A DNA stretch of 64,000 nt from Streblospio benedicti (lineage: Eukaryota; Annelida; Polychaeta; Spionida; Spionidae): positions 33,544,995-33,608,994 of the forward strand of contig CM032665.1 of assembly GCA_019095985.1 (NCBI GenBank), in the 5' to 3' direction. Both the position numbers and the translations under genes were made by a program. Under the pieces are notes generated by a model that was not told the origin of the DNA, did not search any database, and worked only from the letters and a program-made list of their open reading frames with translations. Each line of letters starts with the position of its first letter. Position 1 is the first letter of the stretch. Shown in pieces: positions 34,901 through 49,140 of the stretch.

Positions 34901-37900
34901 TATTCTGCTTCATTGAGACTTGACCTTCGTGATCTACATAAACATAAAAGCTCTATAAGCAAATAGCATAATTATCTATGCAGTCTTGCATGGTATGCCC
35001 ATTAAAGTACTAGTATATGAGATGGAACTAGCCAATGCAGACATAATAACAATAAACTCAATTTCATGCCTACTTTCATACAACGATCTATTTTTTTACA
35101 CTCTGTGGGATGAAGGGGTGAAGTAGTGTGAGGCCAGAAACAGAACATCTACATGTATGCGCCCTATGCATTCATCACAGTGACATGTATAACACACAAA
35201 CATTATGAAAGAATATTCTAATGCGCAACAATCTGAATCTCAAAAGTATGAAATCCTATTTACTGTGGATACATTTACTGTGGATAACTACATATGGGCA
35301 CCAATGATAACTTGCATGTACATGTACCTCTATGAAACCAACAAAACATATGACATAACGCGCGGTTAACCCAAACGACCAACATTTCAACCGTTCTGCT
35401 GCAACTGGATGTCTTGTTCATCTACAGTGAGCACATCATGACAAGTTGTTAATCTATTATTCACAACAATAACTGTTTTACACTGTGTCAAACAGATGCC
35501 TGCTGCTTCCACAGAGAGAGCCATTTAACCCTCATGCATGATTCACATGAATAGTGATTGATGTACAAAATGCTATGGTAGAAGGTCTTGCTGCATGGTG
35601 TGTATTCCAACTCTGTCATCAATTTTACAACATTCATAGACAATAGCCCATTATCATACAAAATAGTTATGACGGTTAATGTGTATAGGAAAAACTGTTA
35701 GCTTGAGTAAGCCCCATTAATTGCATACATAACAAGCCTCTTCATAATTATTATCATTATTATTATTATTTATTTCAGACATAAAGTCCATATCACAAGT
35801 TATCAAACAATAGATGAAACAGACAAAATAAATAAAACTAAAGTTTGTTAACAATAATGGTTGACCTAACATGTATGTTGTGTCAGCATCAAAATGATTT
35901 CACTCTAGTAATAAACTCCATCTTGCAACCCTGCTAAGTCTCACTGCTTGTTATGGAATTGACAATAACTGCATTTACACCAGGTCATTGGCCTACAGCT
36001 TTCATAAGAGAAACATGTAATTAAACTCTGATGAATTCTCAAAAATAAAATCTTTTTCATGACTGAATTGAACGTTGCAGTCTGACAAGAATAGAGGGAG
36101 TTGTCCTATTGCTTGTCTAACAACTTATGTCATAATGAGTGGTGGCCACTGACAGTCAAATTGCGCACTTTGTGTGATGTCTCCATGGAAGCGGGTGTCA
36201 CCATTGTCTGGTGACACCTTGATTTTAAGACTGACATATAAAGTAAAAGTGTCACCTAGCCATCTCACAAACTCTACCTTTTATGATGAGAAAATAATAC
36301 CATGTAAAGGAAAAATCAAAGTAGTTATTGCTTCGGCATGTCTTTAATGAATTATCTATGTATTTTTGGTCTTTTCTTTCGAATATTACACCAACTTGCC
36401 AAAATGTTACACAAAGCAAACTAACTTTTATAAACATACAAATTAGTGATTCATTTAAAATTTGATTCCAGACTTCTACTAATATATTCTACTACAGAAA
36501 TTGTAGTGAATAATCCACAATATAATACACAACTTTATGCCTTAACAAGTAACTAATTAAACTTATAGGACTTGAGATGAAGAATATTTAGATACTGATT
36601 GAACACCTTCATACCAGACCAGTGGAGACAGCGGAATGTTATCAACAGCTCTCTGATTTCTCTCATGTATCTGATACTTATTATCATATACATCTTTATC
36701 TTGCTGAACATGGCGCCTATCACACTTAATATGTGTACTACATGAACCAACAGAAGTTTTAGATCATTGTGACAGTTTGACTTAAGAATAAATAGCCTAT
36801 CCCAAATTCAGCCATGTTTTACAAATTGCATATAGTGCCCTAACTTACCGGTAATAGCATTGTGAACATGTCATCTATCAAATAGTGTCATTGTCTTTGC
36901 CTAAACAATATTCTCAATAGTTAACATACAGCAGTCAATTTTTTCCTATACGGTAAAGGTTGATGAACGACTTTCGCGTTTCCAATTTTCAATTAAAGCT
37001 AATTAATATTGTAAAAAACCCTCCAAAACCATTGTTATTTCTGAAGCTTACTATACTGCATGAGGTACAAAAGTTAGGAGTTGATTAAAGTACCACAAAA
37101 AATGTGTCAACGACTTTTTATCCATTTATAACAATATTGAACAAATGATTCACAAAGATTCTCTTACAGGTAATAAATAGTCACATTTAACAGACTACTT
37201 TAAAGAATAGTAAAAATATAAGCTATCTCCATCAAATGCACCTAATGACCTTCACAAACCTGTCATCCTAACCTGTGACCCATAGTTGCTACTACTCCAT
37301 TCTACCATGCTGCTAATAGCACCTTAATTACATGGTGTCAAGTTGAAAACCTACCTGCACCAATAACAAGGTTGACTAAAAGCTGATAAATTGGCTCATT
37401 TTGTAGGACTGTATTAAAATATAATAAAGATTGCCCTCGAAGGACAAGTTTGCTTTGAACAGAGAACTTGTTCCGTATGAGCGAGCATAGAATAAACAAA
37501 CCTGCCCTATGATCACTGACCATCATGTCACATATGTCAACACAAGATGAGGGTCCAGATTCCACCAGTGTAATGATGCTCCTGGGTCAAGGCTGACCAC
37601 TAGTCACAAGAACCATGTCTGTGGTCAGAATATCAATATAAACAAATATGATGTGTTATTATAGTGATCTGCCATATTCTGGTTCATATAAGCCTTTCCA
37701 GTGCTGTAACCTACATGTACACATTGTAACCACCTTACGTCAGTCACTCTCACATACACATACATGTAGATCAAGGAAAATGGTACATGTGGCTACTGGT
37801 ACATGGGTTAAACATCATCGAACACACTCTGTGGGGAGGAAGGAGGTGGAGCTATTACATGTGATGAATTTGCATAATACCTCACAAAAAAGCTGGCTGA

Positions 37901-38615
37901 TAGCTACGAAAGACTTCAAAGATTCCATGTGATGCGACACCCTACCATTTCACACTGGTGCCAGCTCGTAATAAAGCAAACAATGTATTTATCCCTGCTG
38001 TTATTAATGTATTTAACAGCATGAGTCCTTCATTCGGTCACTTTGGTGTGATGCCCACCTCACTGGTCATCAAGGTCTGTGATCAAGGTCATTTTGGGGT
38101 CAGGTGTTACTGGCACCCAAGGTGAGCACTCTATTATCACAGCTGGACAGTACAACTGACCATTGGCAGCTCTGCATGTCCAGCCACAGTAATTCTTTGC
38201 CCATTCAGGTCATTCTAAGTGAAATGCAATAATGTTGATATTAGATGTCTAGGTGAGTTTTCTAAGCATACATACTACATACGCTATTCAACTTATCATT
38301 GTTAACATGAATTTGTACAATGTAATATATGCAAAATCTTGATCTGGTCTGCCAGTTTCCCAAACTATCTAATACATGCTCATGCAAATAACCTAAATAT
38401 AAGGATTACATCACCAAAGCAGACACATCATCTACTAGACAAGATTTTGTATTCCACCACTACCAGGTAAATGTTTTTTTGCAAGATTAATAGATGGTGA
38501 CTGTGAACTTGTTTATTTCCATTGTTGCTGCAATTATCTGGTTGGTGGAGAAATTACCACAAACAGGCCACTTTAAGTTCTGATGAAAATGTCCCTTCTA
38601 CTGTGTTTATGCTTG
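28915..38615. other. 9.7 kb without an identified gene
   Basis: AT-rich sequence with short, unconvincing open frames and a TTATTATTATTTATTTCAG stretch near 35755. A GC-richer patch at about 30880-31210 and another at 31590-31740 could be old repeats or unrecognised exons. I can support no gene, RNA or element here. Confidence 0.5.
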
Positions 38616-39197
38616 CAGTACTGATTCGGTCAGAAGGATACATAAGAAAATTTTCGAGAATTACGTTACGATTCCTTACGATTTTTTCCCATTTCTTCTT
38701 ATTGTTGCGTCTATTACGTTCAGTAGCTTCCGCAAATTACGGTTTTCTTCATAACTCGCCTGAAATTACGTTTATTCCGATTGTTCCCCTTCTATTACGC
38801 ATTTTACAGAGGTTCTCATAATAAAAAGAATATTTCTAAAATTTCAAAATCACGTCGACATTTTGACAGATTTTCATTTCATTGGGTGTCTGTGCGGCGT
38901 CTGCATTTCCGGTTCCACTTTGTGGGGGGGAATAAACGAGAACGGCCAAACAAATCTGACTATTTATGTGCGAAATATGGACGCCATACACAGGAAGTGT
39001 AAAAAATTATTCTGATTATTAAATTTTTTCTGTTTATTTTGATAATCGTAAGTGTCGTAGTTTCAGTGATTGAGCAGTTCCAAGAAAACCGTGATACCAG
39101 TAACTTTGTTTTGAATTGTTGCGAATTATTACATTTTCTTTTGCCGATTCCTCTAATTTCTTTTTGGTTATGTATCCTTTTGACGTAATCAGTACTA
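38616..39197. mobile_element. MITE, family 2, copy 3 (582 bp, inverted)
   Basis: Begins GCAGTACTGATTCGGTCAGA and ends GACGTAATCAGTACTATA. It carries the same interior as the copy at 15715 in the opposite orientation, including the GTCGACATTTTGACAGATTT and CATTGGGTGTCTGT words. Confidence 0.87.
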
Positions 39198-42100
39198 TAT
39201 GACGTTACTAGGCATATAAAGAATACGCTAACAAAAGAACAACTTCTAACAACATAAAAGAAAGAGTTGTGATACTTACATGTACATGTACTCATATATT
39301 TCGAAAAACTCAGTTTCTAACTCAATCTTATAACTTATTAAAAATGTTACCTTCATGTTGCAAAAAGTGGATGGTTCGAATAAATGATACATACCTGGAA
39401 AAAAAAATAGTCTTACAATTATTTATCCTAGTTCATGTTGTAAGATTAGGGTCACTAATTTATCATCCCTTGTCTGTCACACCCACTTCCCAGAATTCAG
39501 GTCCAAATCTCTAATTCCACCTACATTACCACAAAATACTCGAGATTGGGGCATGTTCGTGAAATGTATACGACCAGCCTTTGTTCAGTGCAAATCACCC
39601 CAAAAATGCATTAGGAAGGAGTAAACAATGTCAATGACAAAGTGCAGTGTAAGTGTTTTGTTAAAATTGAACCAATACAATTGCTATTTGTGTTTTACTG
39701 TACTTTTCATAATTTAACTTAAATTTAAAATAATAGCACATCTTGGTTTAAACATATTCTATATAAAAACATGCAATTGGATTTGTCTAGGCAAAGTGTG
39801 AAATGAGTCGTCTAGAGTCACCATCAGATAGTACCGGTATGTGTTCCATCCAGATATACATATATTTATCAATTTGTTGCTCAGAATCAAACACAGATTT
39901 CATTATATCAGATGTTCTGAAAACATCTTCATTGACTACACAAAAGTCCACACTGAATTATGAAATATCACCACATATATCTATATGTTAGTCTGATTCT
40001 TTCTTGTTTTGATCAGACTATCAACATACATGTAATAATTTTGACCAGGATCATTGAAACACATATATATTGATTATTCTAAACCCATTATTCATTCTCA
40101 AACATCATTCTGATCATAGATTTGTAAAAGAATGGTAAAAGTTAACTTCTTTTAAATTAGATATTATGCCATAACATTTTGTAACATACATTCATTATCT
40201 TAACTGTAAATTAGTAAATTTCATGTGAAAAAAAACTGACAACAAATTCAAAGTGTTAATATGAATCATGTGAACTATTTTTTTCTAGACGTGCACTTTT
40301 ATTCTTCACATCACAGGCAAATGAACTGCAGCATTTGTACATGTATCCATCATTATTTTATACCCAACTAAAACCAAAATGTCAGAATAGAATTTATGCA
40401 ATGATCAATCGAGCTTTCAGCTATTCATTAATCAAAACTCATGCTTTGCACATTTTGCTTACAGTATAACACTTTGCTACAAGACGTTTAGTGTATGCCG
40501 CCCTAATAGTTTACATTCAAGATTTTGAAAAGGATTGCATCAACTTAGATCGTTTAAAAATTACAATAAATTGTGATGATACGGTAATCAGGGGACTATT
40601 ACATTTGCCACTGACATTTAGGAAAATGAAACAATCCTAGAGACCCATCTATTGAATGAATCAATAATTGAATCAGCAAAATGGCCATCTTTTTTTCCTA
40701 CTGAATGGCAATAAAGACACAACTTACATGTACCTTGTAGTATAACTATTTACAAGAAACAACCTTTTTATAAGATAGTTGAAAGTATTACATTTTAGAT
40801 AAGCAAGGTAGAGTGTTATCAAAATGGCTGTCCTAACAAAAACAAAGTGCCCATCCCCATATACATTGTAAGTGCTTGTTTACCATGGTCCATACTCCAT
40901 ACAAGAACCTCAATTAACTCTTCTGCCCCCCAGTTGTTTTATTGCAAGACTGCACTCAAACTGAAAGGCAATAACCTGTTGATTGTATCATCTAAACCCA
41001 CCTCTAAACCCACGCCCACTAGTCAACCTACATGTACATGTACATATCATCATCAAGTGTAAATTGGTCAACCCATTATTCACTCATTACAAATCCGAGT
41101 TTGTCTTACATATATTCCTTTCTACAAATCATGAAGCTTTCCATAGGACAAGAAAATATAGCTTAGACAAACATGTACATGTAATAGAACATTAGACTTT
41201 GTGTACAAGAGGTACAGTGTACAAGAGTAAACCAACAGGTATTGTACAATGATTTACACACACTGTTTTGTGGCACACTATTAACCCCTGGCCTCCGGGG
41301 CTGTATTGCATGGCACATATGACACAGAGCCCAGACTATGATTTATTGCCTCAAGTGGGGACCATTCTTTCTCGCCTCTAAAAATACACAATAAAAACAC
41401 AATACATGACTCAAATACAGGATGGACTCATCTGTTACTCAATGAGTGTCTAATCCCAAACAATCCACGCTAAATATAACACACACTCAAACAATTTCAA
41501 TCTCAATTCACATTTGCTTTTATTAGCAGAATGTTAGATAGACTTATTCGTTCACATTGTCAGTCTCTATTTAGAATGAATTATTGAAAAAATTCATGAT
41601 GCTTACGTACATATGTACATGTATAAATGCCATAATAAACAATATGAAAAACAAAAATACACGAGTAACTGTTGATATAGTAACCAAATGACTACCATGA
41701 CTGAGTAAAATTAATAATAAGATCCTTTCTGGACAGATTGCAAGCTACATATTTTTTTTCAACAACATGTTGACAACAACATGTAAGCTACATGTATAGC
41801 TGTACTCTACAATCCACAAAAGGAAACACAGCCTGTCCTATTCCCTAATCCGGAGCTACCAGTTCAGGTCCCTGTAGGTCCTAATGGCTCAAAGCTACAA
41901 TGAGCTGCGCTTGGCTTTAACAATATCACACACATTCCTCATAGAGGGAAGAGTGGGAATACTGAGAACAGCATCAGATCCTGTTTGATGAACAATCCCT
42001 AATGTCCCTAATTGTCCCTTTTCAACAATACTGCTGTTTCAAGAAATAATGTCACTTTAGCCTGCATATTTTTTGATAGTCCAAAATTCCCACTCTATCA

Positions 42101-42791
42101 CATAACCGGACCATGTATTTGTGCCCAGTGTGCTGACAGCATTTTACCCACAGTGTGCACGTGTGTGTGTTGACAGCAGGATTCATCCTGTCATGGTTTA
42201 TGGGCCTTGTGGTCATCAGGGCCTTGTACATGTTTATACAAAGCTTTTTTCAACTAACTTAACTTTGTGTTCTCGTGATTCTCAGACTATTTTGAAGAAT
42301 ATACTCAGTAAGAACTTAAAAACTGTTTTATCATTCTTTTAATAAACTGTGCTGTAGTCAACGATAAAGAATATATTCTTTTTGATGACTTAACATCTTA
42401 ACTAAAAGCAAATCATGTTCCGGGTGACTAGTATGAAAAAAGTTACGAATAACAATATATCCTAAAATAACCAATGATAATGAAAACCCTGTAATCAAAT
42501 ATTTGCCAGTAACTACCATACGTGAAGATATTATTCCAACATTATTATCCATCCATTAACAATACTTTGATGAGTTTGCATGGTAAAAGTTGTTATCTGT
42601 CCTACAGTAACAAGTTATATGTTATGAACATTTGTAAAGTGATATAGTTTCTGAAAATCTATTACTGATTTGGAACTCACATTTTAAAATCAGATGTTTG
42701 TATACTTCTACAGAAAATGTAGATGCATACGCTGACAACGTTTCACCTAAAATCAAATGGCTGTTTGGATGGTTGTAAACGGTAATAAATT
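39198..42791. other. Non-coding stretch
   Basis: AT-rich with several TACATGTACATGTA runs (39277, 41029). No gene, RNA or element recognised. Confidence 0.6.
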
Positions 42792-42967
42792 TAGTAGAAC
42801 CTACAGTGTACAATTAAGACCACCTCTATAATAAGACCACCTTTCTCGGTCCCAATCCTTCAAAATGATTCCTATGGGAACCTCCATATAAAGACCACTT
42901 ATCAATTGAAACCATTTTCAGTCGGTCTTACAAGTGGTCATAATAGAGTAATAGAGAGGTTCTATTA
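42792..42967. mobile_element. TA-flanked MITE, family 1, copy 3
   Basis: Contains AATTAAGACCACCTCTATAA, GGTCCCAATCCTTC and a GAGAGGTTCTA right end. Both termini have lost the outer CAGT base pattern, so this copy is older than the one at 54831. Confidence 0.78.
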
Positions 42968-45900
42968 AACAGGTTACATGATTGGTTCCTATAACAAATG
43001 CCATCAAATATCTTACAAAAAATTAAACTAGTGTTCATTCATAAACTAAAATACCGAATACCCTGTAGCTTGTAGTATCTAGTCTAGGTTGAATGTTGTG
43101 ATACATGCATATGATCATGAAATTTTGCAACTTGATAGTATGAATTTTGTTCTAACTTTCTTAATATATATAGCACAATCTCCATTAAAAGGTCATTTTT
43201 ATTGTGGAATGACCATAAACAATATGCATCAAACAGAAGATTGTATTTCATAGTTCTAATGCAACTTTTAAAAATCAACCGGACATCTGGTTTCAATCAA
43301 AAAATCATTAGCAAGACTGAATCTTCAGCAGATAGAATTGAATTAAAAGTTTAAGTTATAATTTCTTTATTAATAGGCGTAGAAGCTTCAAAAAAAGATC
43401 ATTTTGTTTGTTATGCAACAAACACATATACTATAGAGACCTAACATGAACTATTCAATAAGTGTGTATGAAAAGTTGACTTTCTGATCAGAGGTGAATT
43501 TTCACACCGTGGGCATCAGTTGTCACGGCTTTGACAACGAATATAAACACCCACACGTGCACAGGTCCACACACTTGAACACGCATACATCACAAAATGA
43601 CAGCGCCTAGAAAGTAGGCAATATTTTCGGGTTGTGGGATAGACTGTAGAAAACTTTTGCATAATTTTTACTATCATCCAAAATAGCAACCAAACAGTGG
43701 AGTCACTGAGGGAAAACATTGACATGTATATTACTTCATAATTAGATCACTTTGAATACCAAGCAAAGGGCTCACTTTATTGCTCAAAACTTGCTTTTGA
43801 GCTCTCAACATCCTCCCAATTAGGTCAAAATATGTATAATGCATTAGGCGATATTGACAGAACAAACGTCTCTCTAAATTAGCAAAAGCTTCACAATGAT
43901 CTGCTAAATCTATAGGTTGCATTTTGGAAAAACATAGACATAAAATAGAGTGAACAATATTTAGAGTGAACCTTATGAATATGATACCAAAACTATACTT
44001 ATTGAGATAAATCAAACAACAATTTTCCATGTTTAAAATTTTTTTAAATTGCCTGTGAGTAATGTTAACTGTGTACTTTAAAATTTCCTACTCAGCCTTC
44101 TCTACCATTGCCAGTCACACATTACCTTACGTGAAATAACTACAAAACTGAAAACACCCACCTCATCTGCATTCACAGATTAACAATTGATCACATCCCA
44201 TAATCCATGTGAGCTTCACATATGGGCAATACCATCTTCCCACCCTGACCCCCAACACCTCGCTAAGTGCCTTATTTCCTGTGATCAGCATAAGTAGCAT
44301 TGATTGTTAGGTCTCTTGTGATGAAAGTATTACATTGCATATTTGTAATACAGGGAATAACATGTTGCTCCTTGTACGACCTATGAGTTTCAATTCCACA
44401 TGAATGACTTGCATTGATAGATGGCTTAAAAAATTAATAACATCAATTAATGATCATATTTTACATGATACATTTCTTTGATAAACCCAAAAAGTTGAAC
44501 CATTTGAATTTTCTATTTTCTCTATCTACTCCTTTAATGGATATAAATTGGTGAAAGAAATTGGTGAAAGTTACCTATTATGTACTTTTGGAATCAGTAC
44601 ATGCGGGCAGTATGAATTGACTGTCACCATAAGGTGAATGCAATAATAATATGTTAAGTGCAATACATGTATGTTAATAAAGAAACATGTTCAGTCACTT
44701 CTCAGCTATACATATAATTTTTACCTTCCATTGATTCTCCAGTCAATTGTTATGTCCTCACAGACAAGGTTAAAGGACCTGACTTATTGACTATAATAAT
44801 TGTAATACAATGTGTATGGCTAGTCTAAAGTAAACATATTTGTTAGCAAAGCTTGTAGGCCTCTGTTTATATCCACCAGGGTCCACACTGTAGTGGAAGA
44901 GAGCTATTGATATAATAAACATTGCTTTAAGTTCACAATATTTATAGTCTGCATGTCATGATAAAATGGGCCGTGTTTTTTCAATTCTGGTCTATAAAGA
45001 GTTGTAATACTAAAATCTTTATTGGCTTTACGAGTATATTCTAAAATGTACAATTTATTTGATCAAAACGTTTCCCTGCCTATTCAAAATATAGCAAAAT
45101 ACATAAATCAAAATATCAAAACCATGGAAGACTGCATAAAAGCAATGATGATGCATTTATAATATCATAGAAGCGTGCTGGAAACCTATGAATACTTTCC
45201 AAAACGATAACAAGAAGATGAAAGACAAACTTGCAATCAGTGCGATGGACAATTAGCATGAGTTATGAGTCTAGCCTGATAAGTGATGGGTGCCAGCTGC
45301 TGCAGTGCTAAATTCCAGCACACAGTAAAACTTTCACCAGACTAATAAACCAGGTGCTAGACGTTCCAGATCACGCACTCGCCACTGATTATAGATATTA
45401 CATTCATCTAGTGTAACATTTACGTTTAACTTCTTGGAAATATCAAACTTTGCAACAAAATGTCCAGATGAACCTACATGTAGCATTATTCTTGATACAT
45501 GGGCAGAAAAAACATTACACTTCAGTCAAACACATTGTCGATATTACTGCTTAACAGCTTGGGACAGTTATTCTTAAAATAGTACATCAGGTGTTAAATG
45601 ATACCCTCTGGCATCTACCAAACTGTTTGGACTTTACTGTTGCTCTGTGCTTCAGTGAATAAGAGTACACTATGAGATTATATATAAAGTGCCATTAGGG
45701 TCCCTCGTTTGTGGCAACATTACAACACAAATAGCTACATGCACAACCCTCTAAATGGCTTGACCAAAGATTAATAGTAAAATGAGAACATGAACTCAAT
45801 CAAATTATTCTGGACAACGCAACTTTTACTTCACTATCAAATATATGTATATACAATGGTTGATATATACATGTACTATATGAATATCACTGTAAATATA

Positions 45901-46363
45901 ACATTCAAACCAAAAAGTGGGTTTTCCTGTAATAAAGGATGACACTAATGCTAACAATAACAGCATCCCTAGTGACTATCTTTATGCATGCAAATCCATT
46001 TAGAGATGTAGATAATCCAGTTGCTGGCTATTGTCATGAGATCTGATGGGTGTAACAAAGGACCAGACACAACAATGTATGGCTGTCACAGATAGGGTGC
46101 TTGTTCAATAGACTGTCATTGCGAGAATTCTCATATCGACCAATCAATAACAAACATTAAAACCATCTTTACAAATCAAAATATGATATCAAACTTTAAA
46201 AAATAATATGACACATATTTTTTCAGACATTGTGGCCATTCATTAAAACCTGACAAATGCTAGCATAAAAATGATTAGTTTCTAATAATATTCAGGAATA
46301 TAATGTCATTATATCATACCATGCAATAATAAGTTGATTGTGTGCTCTTTTCAAAACCAAATG
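42968..46363. other. Non-coding stretch
   Basis: AT-rich. A 99-codon open frame on the minus strand (43731-44030) shows no recognisable domain. No element ends were seen. Confidence 0.55.
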
Positions 46364-47553
46364 CACGGTGGCCTAGCAGATACCCTTCCGCCAGTTTTAA
46401 GATACCATTGTGCCAGTTGATTTTAGTCAGAAAATCAAGAAGATGAGATAATTTTTGCTTCTCTTGTCCAGATTACTTCATCTCTTATATTTCTCTTTAT
46501 TGTAGTTTAAACTTGTTGCATTTTCAATCATGTATGGATGGTGATTTTGTTAAAGGATTAATTGTGAATGGCATAAAAGAGACATTTAAAAATTTATACC
46601 ATTAACGCCAGTTCAGCGTTTAACGCATACCAATACGCCAGTTCAGGATACCATGTTCACCAGTTAAAATCATAGGTGATTAAAATGTGTAGACACCGAA
46701 ATGATTTGATTTTGGGCACTCTGCCTATTAAAGTGTGCTTTCCATGAGGCCACGTATGGTCCATTTTTGACACTGTGTGCAACATCTTTAATACAGCTTG
46801 AAATAAACCATTCAAACTCGGTCCAATGTTAACATACCTAGAGACTATCATGTGTAGCCAATTTTGGCAATTTGATATAGTATTCTGCTTACATACATAG
46901 TGACCATCATAAGTGCCCAATTTTTGCACTTAGCCAACTTAAAGTATGCCTCCTGAAGACCATTTTTAGTCAATTTTGTCATTTTACACTGTAGTTTCAA
47001 TACAGCTTGACGCATGGCCTCCGTATTTGATACAATGTTTATGCTAGTGGATCACCTACCTGTGTCTCCCTAGTTTTTATTATCAAAATAAATCATATAA
47101 TGTTCTCATTCTTAGTTATTTCTGAACACACAAATTCATAAGCAATCATTGAATCTTCAAACGTAAGCATGTTCTAAGTTAATAGAGGATTCTGTTAAGT
47201 TGTCAAATGGGTAGTTTGGCACGGATATTAAGGCAGCCTTCTACGAGTTCCCCTGTGATTTTCTTCAATAATACTGGCGTTCATGGTATCCTCAACTGGC
47301 AACACTGGTATCAATATGGATACCTCATTTAAATCTTAAATTGTAACCTTAATATTTGACTTTTAATGGAAATGCCTTTTCTATGTGCTCTATGAATGTT
47401 TATTCAACATAAATCAATACATATAGTTGACTTAACACACAAGGATACTCCTATATTTATATAATACTGTGATTGTTGTGAAATGTTGCCTCCAAATCAA
47501 CTGGCACAATGGTATCCTAAAACTGGCGGAAGGGTATCTGCTAGGCCACCGTG
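46364..47553. mobile_element. Transib-like non-autonomous DNA transposon (1190 bp)
   Basis: The termini are 60-bp inverted repeats with one mismatch, starting CACGGTGGCCTAGCAGATAC. A 5-bp direct repeat, AAATG, flanks it exactly (46359-46363 and 47554-47558). Termini of the form CACNNTG plus a 5-bp target duplication are the marks of the Transib superfamily, from which RAG1 derives. Short CGCCAGTT and GATACC words recur just inside both ends (46595-46670 and 47269-47324). Two related units of about 90 bp lie inside (near 46735 and 46945). There is no transposase, so it must have been moved in trans. Confidence 0.88.
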
Positions 47554-47558
47554 AAATG

Positions 47559-48956
47559 GATTGCACAAATATACATGACATACATACATACAGTATATCA
47601 GCCAGTAATGAGTTTATAATTACAAGTCTCATTATATAATGGCATATTCTACCTCATGGGGATAGTTACTCTATCCATGGTAATCCTTTCGTTCAGGCTG
47701 AACCAGAGATAACAAAGCATGAAGATAAAATTCTGCTTGCGGAGTATAATAACTGCCAAGGGACGGTTTCTAACAGCTTCAAATGGCTGGGTGATAGTGA
47801 TGATGTGAGGGAAGTTTTCAAAGTTTGCAGAATCTCACTTAGTCAACCAAAGTACAATCATGATTGTTCCTTAACCTTATGTTAATGCAATTAGTGTTAA
47901 TTACTCAGACAGGAGTCAAGTCACACAGTAGGGTACATTCTACTCTAAACACAATGTTTAAGTTTTCATTCTGTTCATTCTGTACATGACAATCACAGGT
48001 AGGGATAACAGGTTGCTGTCCTTACACAACCCTCGTACACCAACTTCATGAACTGTCACGATGAACCAGTCCCAGTGGAGGATGAAGTTCACTCCGTCAT
48101 TGAGTCTGTCAAATTAAATCATGGTGCTTGTCATCACAGCGGGATGGAACTTTTCAAGTGTGTTTGACACTGAGTATCATTGAAACAACCAAAAGTCATG
48201 GTTACTAATTCAATGCAAAAATTATCCATGGCTCAAATTCAGATATTTTGCTGTAGTCAAATGTCATGCGTTTCATATTATAAGTATTTATCAGCGATAT
48301 AATTCGGCAATAATGATATGTGCACTACCATAAGCATATTTATATACAACATACATTAGCAGCCACACATACATGTACAGTTGCTACATTGACTTCAATT
48401 ATAGCCAATGTTGGTGCCTCAGGCAATGTGATGAAATTATACAAAGATTAATTGATTGTCCGTCACCTAATTGTATCTTAACGTGTTTCTTATACACACA
48501 AAGTAAATGCTCTAGTTAATGGTTATACAAGGTGTACACTAAACCTCTAGTTCACAATCAAGTTCCACAAGAGCTCACACAGCTTGTATTTCATGAATGT
48601 CATTTTTTAATAGATTTTCTATGCGACTTCTAACAGCACAAAGAAACAAGTCTGATTTAATTATTGCTGGGAAGTGTTCAATGCTACCATCCTCAGGCCA
48701 TGTACATAATATGCTAATTTCTTATTCCAACAGCTGGTTACTATTCACTAATTGCTACCACGTTTTCTATTAGACTCATATTGGTGAATTGTTCTTGTTT
48801 CTACATTTATGTACATGTAAAAAGGAAGATTGTCCTATATCAAATGACACATACACCTACCAGTATCTATAATGAGTTTGCATCCACCCCCAACCCCACC
48901 CCTCATATTAAGCCTCAATTATTTAAAATAAATTCCATTTTCTACAAATGTATATA
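47559..48956. other. Non-coding stretch
   Basis: AT-rich, no gene or element recognised. Confidence 0.6.
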
Positions 48957-49140
48957 CAGTGGAACCTCTCCATTAGGACCAGCTTTAGGTAAGGTGATAG
49001 GTGATCTCAATAGAGAGGTGGTCTCTAGACAGAGATACATTTTAGTAGCTTTATGAAGGTTTGGGACTGTGAAAAGTGGTCTTATTATAGAGGTGGTCTC
49101 ATTAGAGAAGTACATGTAGTCTTAATTGGAGGTTCTACTG
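48957..49140. mobile_element. TA-flanked MITE, family 1, copy 4
   Basis: Ends CAGTGGAACCTCTCCATTAG and GGAGGTTCTACTG, with TA flanks. The interior has AATAGAGAGGTGGTCTC and TTATTATAGAGGTGGTCTC, so a GAGGTGGTC word is repeated inside the element. Confidence 0.85.

Noticed and set aside
25944-39180. Similar frame (VIEQFQENRD) in two MITE family 2 copies as a conserved protein
   Set aside because: The similarity comes from the shared MITE sequence; the frame is short, runs into the inverted terminus and shows no transposase motif.
43731-44030. 99-codon minus-strand frame
   Set aside because: AT-rich codons, no motif, no neighbouring exons. Chance cannot be excluded.
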